Shown: piece by piece, positions 60,611-64,000 of the stretch
Layout of the letters: each line of letters begins with the position of its first letter
Position numbering within the stretch: position 1 is the stretch's first letter
Assembly: GCA_009760855.2 (NCBI GenBank)
Contig: WPIO01000111.1
Location: 744,001-808,000, forward strand
Length of the DNA stretch: 64,000 bases
Reading direction: 5' to 3'
Source: Cristatella mucedo
Lineage: Eukaryota > Bryozoa > Phylactolaemata > Cristatellidae
Notes under the pieces: model-generated
Told to the model about the DNA's origin: nothing
The model's database searches: none
The model's input: only the letters and a program-made list of their open reading frames with translations
Position numbers and translations under genes: made by a program

Positions 60611-62120
60611 TAGGCGACTGCAATTGAGTAGGTGCAAGGCTGCCGTAGAGAAAAGCCATGGCTACTCTACTGCAGTTTGAGCCTTCAACACCATCAGTTC
60701 TTTACTTGTGCCTAAAGGAACGTGAAAATGGAACCTATTGGTCGGTGAAACCTCCACTTGCAGAACTGGCTGCCATAACTGGGTGCTACACAACATCTGG
60801 TCTGGTGGTGGTGGTGTTGCTGCTGCTCGAGATTGCTACAACTCCTATCTGATCTTTCTTGTGCTGCAGATGCTATGCAATGCTACTTAATTTCTTAGCC
60901 ATCCTAACAACTCGCCACCAGGTCTTAGCAGAGGGGTAAGGTACTCACTCTTCCCGACTCAGGTAATGCATAGGAGCCTTGCAGCAGGCAATCCCTTATT
61001 TTCAATTAAAGTGGGGGTGATTTTCTGACACTAAATAAACGACACTGCTAAATCAGCAGACCTCTACTTCAATATTTACTTTCTTGACTGAGTGAGATAA
61101 AGTCTATTGGAAATTGTGATGACGCCAAAAGTTGCTAAGGCTGCTAAACATATAATTAACTTGTATAGCACCCTAAGAGAACTTAATCTATATCCAGGTG
61201 CTTCACTTATACCGCAGGGCTCGAGCCCACGACCCTGGTCGTCAAATATGAGCAGCTTAACCCCGATGCCAAGCCAAGTGTAAGCATTTGGTAACTACGA
61301 AAAGCTAACAGCAGCAGGTCACAGCTTGGCCTTAATTTCGCAGTGGAATTAGACATTTACGTCGCATATACCGAACAGAGGCAGTATTGTAGTAGTACTC
61401 GCATCAATCAAAAGCTCCCACAAAAAACTCTTGGGCCCTTCTCACTATCGAACTGAGCAGCCCTCCAATTCGCTGGGGTAAGCTAAGCATCAGCTTCATG
61501 CTCCGGTAGTGCTTGGAAGATGCAGCTGGCAGTCATGCAGTCATGCAGACATCCTGCAACACCCTCACACTGCTGGCAATTAAACACTGGCAGATGTGCC
61601 TGCAGCACATCGATTGTCATTACCGGTGCGACCGACTACGACAGAACCCCATCAAGAAACATCAGATCTGCCCCTGCCACTAGTGCAGCCATCGAAGCCC
61701 AGTGGGAAATCAATAGCTTGAGCAGTTTCATTGATGCCAGCACTACCAGCAATCTCATTGGACGATTCAAAAGAATGGCTACAGCAAATTGATATCGGCA
61801 CTATCAACAGAGACTTGAAGATTTCAACCTTGGATCAGCTCTTAGCTTAAACCTAGATGAGCTGCTTTGTCCTTCCCTACACAGCTGAAGTGGTCACATC
61901 TAAATGTTCTCACATTAATCTTGACAGCCCGCTTTGGCTGGCCATCTGGACCACTTGGGCATGCTGATTTAGCAGTTGATTCTCTGCTAAAAGAAAGGCC
62001 ATTACTGAGGTGGCTGGCTATAAATGCTGCTCAGTTGCAGTTGGAACTGAGCATGCTGAGACCCTCCAGTCCTGCCACACCTTTATCTTAAACGGCTCGC
62101 GTCCCCATCTGCTAGACTGG
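60611..62120. other. Mostly unassigned, one SINE-2
   Basis: 61142-61290 is a minus-strand SINE-2 (TATAGCACCCTAAGAGAACT, AGGTGCTTCACTTATACCGC, B box GGGCTCGAGCCC at about 61218). 61075-61140 resembles a decayed LINE-B end. Frames at 60658, 61520 and 61867 have no recognised family or splice context. Confidence 0.5.
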
Positions 62121-62305
62121 AGTGGTTGTCAACCTTCCTGATGGCACGACCCTCTAATACAGTTCGTCATGTTGTGGCGACCCCAGCCATAAAATTATTT
62201 TGTGCAAAATGTGGAAAAGCATGTTTTCTGATGGTCTTGGGCGACCCCTGTGAAAGGGTCGTTCGACGTCCGAAGAGGTAGCAACCAACAGGTTGAGAAC
62301 CACTT
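62121..62305. mobile_element. hAT-type MITE
   Basis: Terminal inverted repeats AGTGGTTGTCAACC (62121) and GGTTGAGAACCACT (62291-62304) are of the CAGTGGTTCTCAACC type typical of hAT non-autonomous elements. Internal GCGACCCC/GGGTCGTTCGACG words fit the usual GTCGCGACCC interior. About 185 bases, no coding capacity; an 8-bp target duplication is not clear. Confidence 0.72.
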
Positions 62306-64000
62306 CGCAAGAGTAACCCGCGAGCGACCTCTCCAACGGCTAAACCAATAAGTGTAAAGTAAGTCCAGTCTGGGAAGGACCGGTAGTGGTGGTCTGATGC
62401 CACTGGTCAAGCCTCCAGGATATGGCCATCTGCTCTGCTCCGAGTCAGCTCTCTGCTGAAGCTGCTAGCAGGGTGCTTGATGAGCACCACTACTCCCTGA
62501 GAGCACTGGTGCTCATCATCTGGCAGCCCTCTGCATCCGAGCTGACCTGCACGGTCCTCAGCAGCCGACGTGGCTCAGCTATGCGTCTCACTTTCTCTTT
62601 GCAGTGCGGGATGAAGTCTGCTAGCAAGCGAATTCGTACTAAAGGCTGGGTACTAGGCTTTGGGTTTGCTGTAAAAAAAAGCTCCCCTTCGTAGCACCCA
62701 CAGTGTCTCGTGGCTTGGTGGAGTTAAAGACTGGGATACATTACATTGCATTCATGCTGCCATGCTCCACTCCCAGCTCCCTACTTGCCGAATGCCCGAC
62801 ATCGAGGGCATCCTGCATCGAGGTAGTGATACTCGTATGCAGTGACGATAAAACCGCACCTGGCCTCAAAATATTATCAGCAGATCACATTCGGCGCAAT
62901 GTCTCCTAGCTTTTCGCAAAAAGGCCAAGCATAAGCAGCCATAACTAAGTTTAACACTCTTTCCCCACCGTGCCCTCTGAAGCATGGCAGGTTTTGCGCC
63001 ATAAAAAAGGAGAACCTTTGCTGATCATCGAGGGCGGCTTGGGATGGAGGAGTTAAACAGTTTTGCTGTGCAAGCCGGCAGCTGCCCCAACCACACCCAA
63101 GCACACACACAAGCACACACGAGAGGGCTGATCAATTTGCATTTTTGCAAACGAATTCATTAAGCCATTGAATGGCTCCATACTGTGTGTGCCAGAGCTC
63201 TGCATGAATGGGCAAGGGCATGCCTGCCTCTATAGGTACACTTGCAGCCTAGCACTGTTTGCCCAGCCAAAACTAGCACTTCAAGGGGAACAGCCACCAC
63301 TGCAGTGATTAGTGTATCAAAGGATTTTGCAAGGATAGCAAGGATGCAATAGCTACGATACAGCCGGAGAGCAGAGTATCAGGGGACCTTCCTGTCAGAC
63401 CAATGCAGCCGAAATTTGCCAGCGTGCAGGCTCAGAATTTAGCTCAACGCAAAGCCGGACATGCTACTTCTGACTCAGTAATACTCCAGCTTGTTGGCAC
63501 TCTGGCACTGCCAGCACAGGCGTGAGCAAGACTGCTGCTAACAGCTCTTCTTGTTGCAGCTGCAGATCAGCTAACGACACCCGGTGGCATTCAGAGCCAA
63601 CTGTTAGGCTTTCTCTCTTTCCAATGGCTGTCACACATTCGCCTGCATGCACGCGCGCAAGCGCGCACACACGCACACACACCTGCGCACGCACACACAC
63701 ATACACAGACACAAACACACACAAGCGATCGATCTGAGCCTAATGGTGCTGGCATATGGACCTTCTGACATCACACCTTTCATGATGAGGATGATGCTGC
63801 TGGCTAGCACTGAGTAATCTGAGCTTCATTCAGTCAAATAAGCGATAAAGCAGCTAAACACTGTAAACCAGCCGGCCCAGACCCTCTCATCCGGGCGTGG
63901 CAAATGAATTGGAGCCAGCTAAATGGGACAGCAAGATCTTGCTCAGAGACAGGGTTGAGTGTTCCATCTGAGAGAGACCATCAGCACTTACGCCCCCACA
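62306..64000. other. LINE-B end, microsatellite, otherwise unassigned
   Basis: 62578-62755 is a plus-strand LINE-B end (CTCACTTTCTCTTTGCAGTG, GGAGTTAAAGACTGGGATAC, ATTACATT tail). 63640-63725 is a CG/CA compound microsatellite. No exon seen in the rest. Confidence 0.6.

Noticed and set aside
61520-62091. Two plus-strand frames of 90 and 74 residues
   Set aside because: No recognised motif and no convincing exon boundaries; adjacent to a MITE, so possibly transposon debris.

Overview
The window is animal nuclear DNA, probably from an invertebrate; I cannot name the phylum. The evidence is GT-AG introns of hundreds to thousands of bases, many dinucleotide microsatellites, tRNA-derived SINEs, and two families of CR1/L2/Rex1-like non-LTR retrotransposons. 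No prokaryotic gene organisation is visible.

The main content is one large split gene on the minus strand. I recognise it as the animal IA-2 / phogrin family (receptor-type tyrosine-phosphatase-like N; PTPRN/PTPRN2 in vertebrates, ida-1 in nematodes). Twelve coding exons were found between 51913 and 2629, numbered E2 to E13 here. In gene order they are 51913-51863, 46751-46086, 41463-41383, 34337-34098, 28493-28308, 24076-23986, 20481-20398, 17408-17326, 7204-7131, 6865-6602, 4310-4168 and 2683-2629. Each is flanked by consensus splice sites, every adjacent pair of exons has matching intron phase, and the joined frame (about 672 codons) is open. In order it encodes the cysteine-containing RESP18 domain, an acidic and Ala/Ser-rich linker, a helical pro-region, a Lys-Arg processing site, the mature-ectodomain (ME) fold split over four small exons, one transmembrane helix, a basic/serine-rich juxtamembrane tail, and the family signature around NMDVSTGHM. 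The signal-peptide exon was not found at the right (5') side. The phosphatase-like domain must lie beyond the left edge. The known role of the family is a membrane protein of neuroendocrine dense-core vesicles.

The introns hold nested retroelement debris. LINE family A ends in the conserved tail GCGCCT...GTTCTCTGAGGGCGCT...(ATT)n. Its best copy has an intact reverse-transcriptase frame at 48576-49997. LINE family B ends in (ATTAC)n. SINE-1 has tRNA-like A and B boxes and a (TTTA)n tail. SINE-2 has a tRNA-like head and a 3' tail shared with LINE-A. There is also a hAT-type MITE at about 62121-62305. Long GA/TC and CA/TG tracts are common, and one GA tract of about 330 bases starts 13 bases inside an intron of the gene.

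Right of 51.9 kb lies intron 1 and/or upstream DNA with GA/TC tracts, LINE-B copies (including a tail-to-tail inverted pair at 56.9-58.5 kb), and one weak plus-strand signal-peptide exon candidate at 53872. No wholly new system was seen. The notable results are the reconstructed IA-2 gene, the SINE/LINE tail pairing, microsatellite growth inside LINE tails, and two strong inverted repeats.
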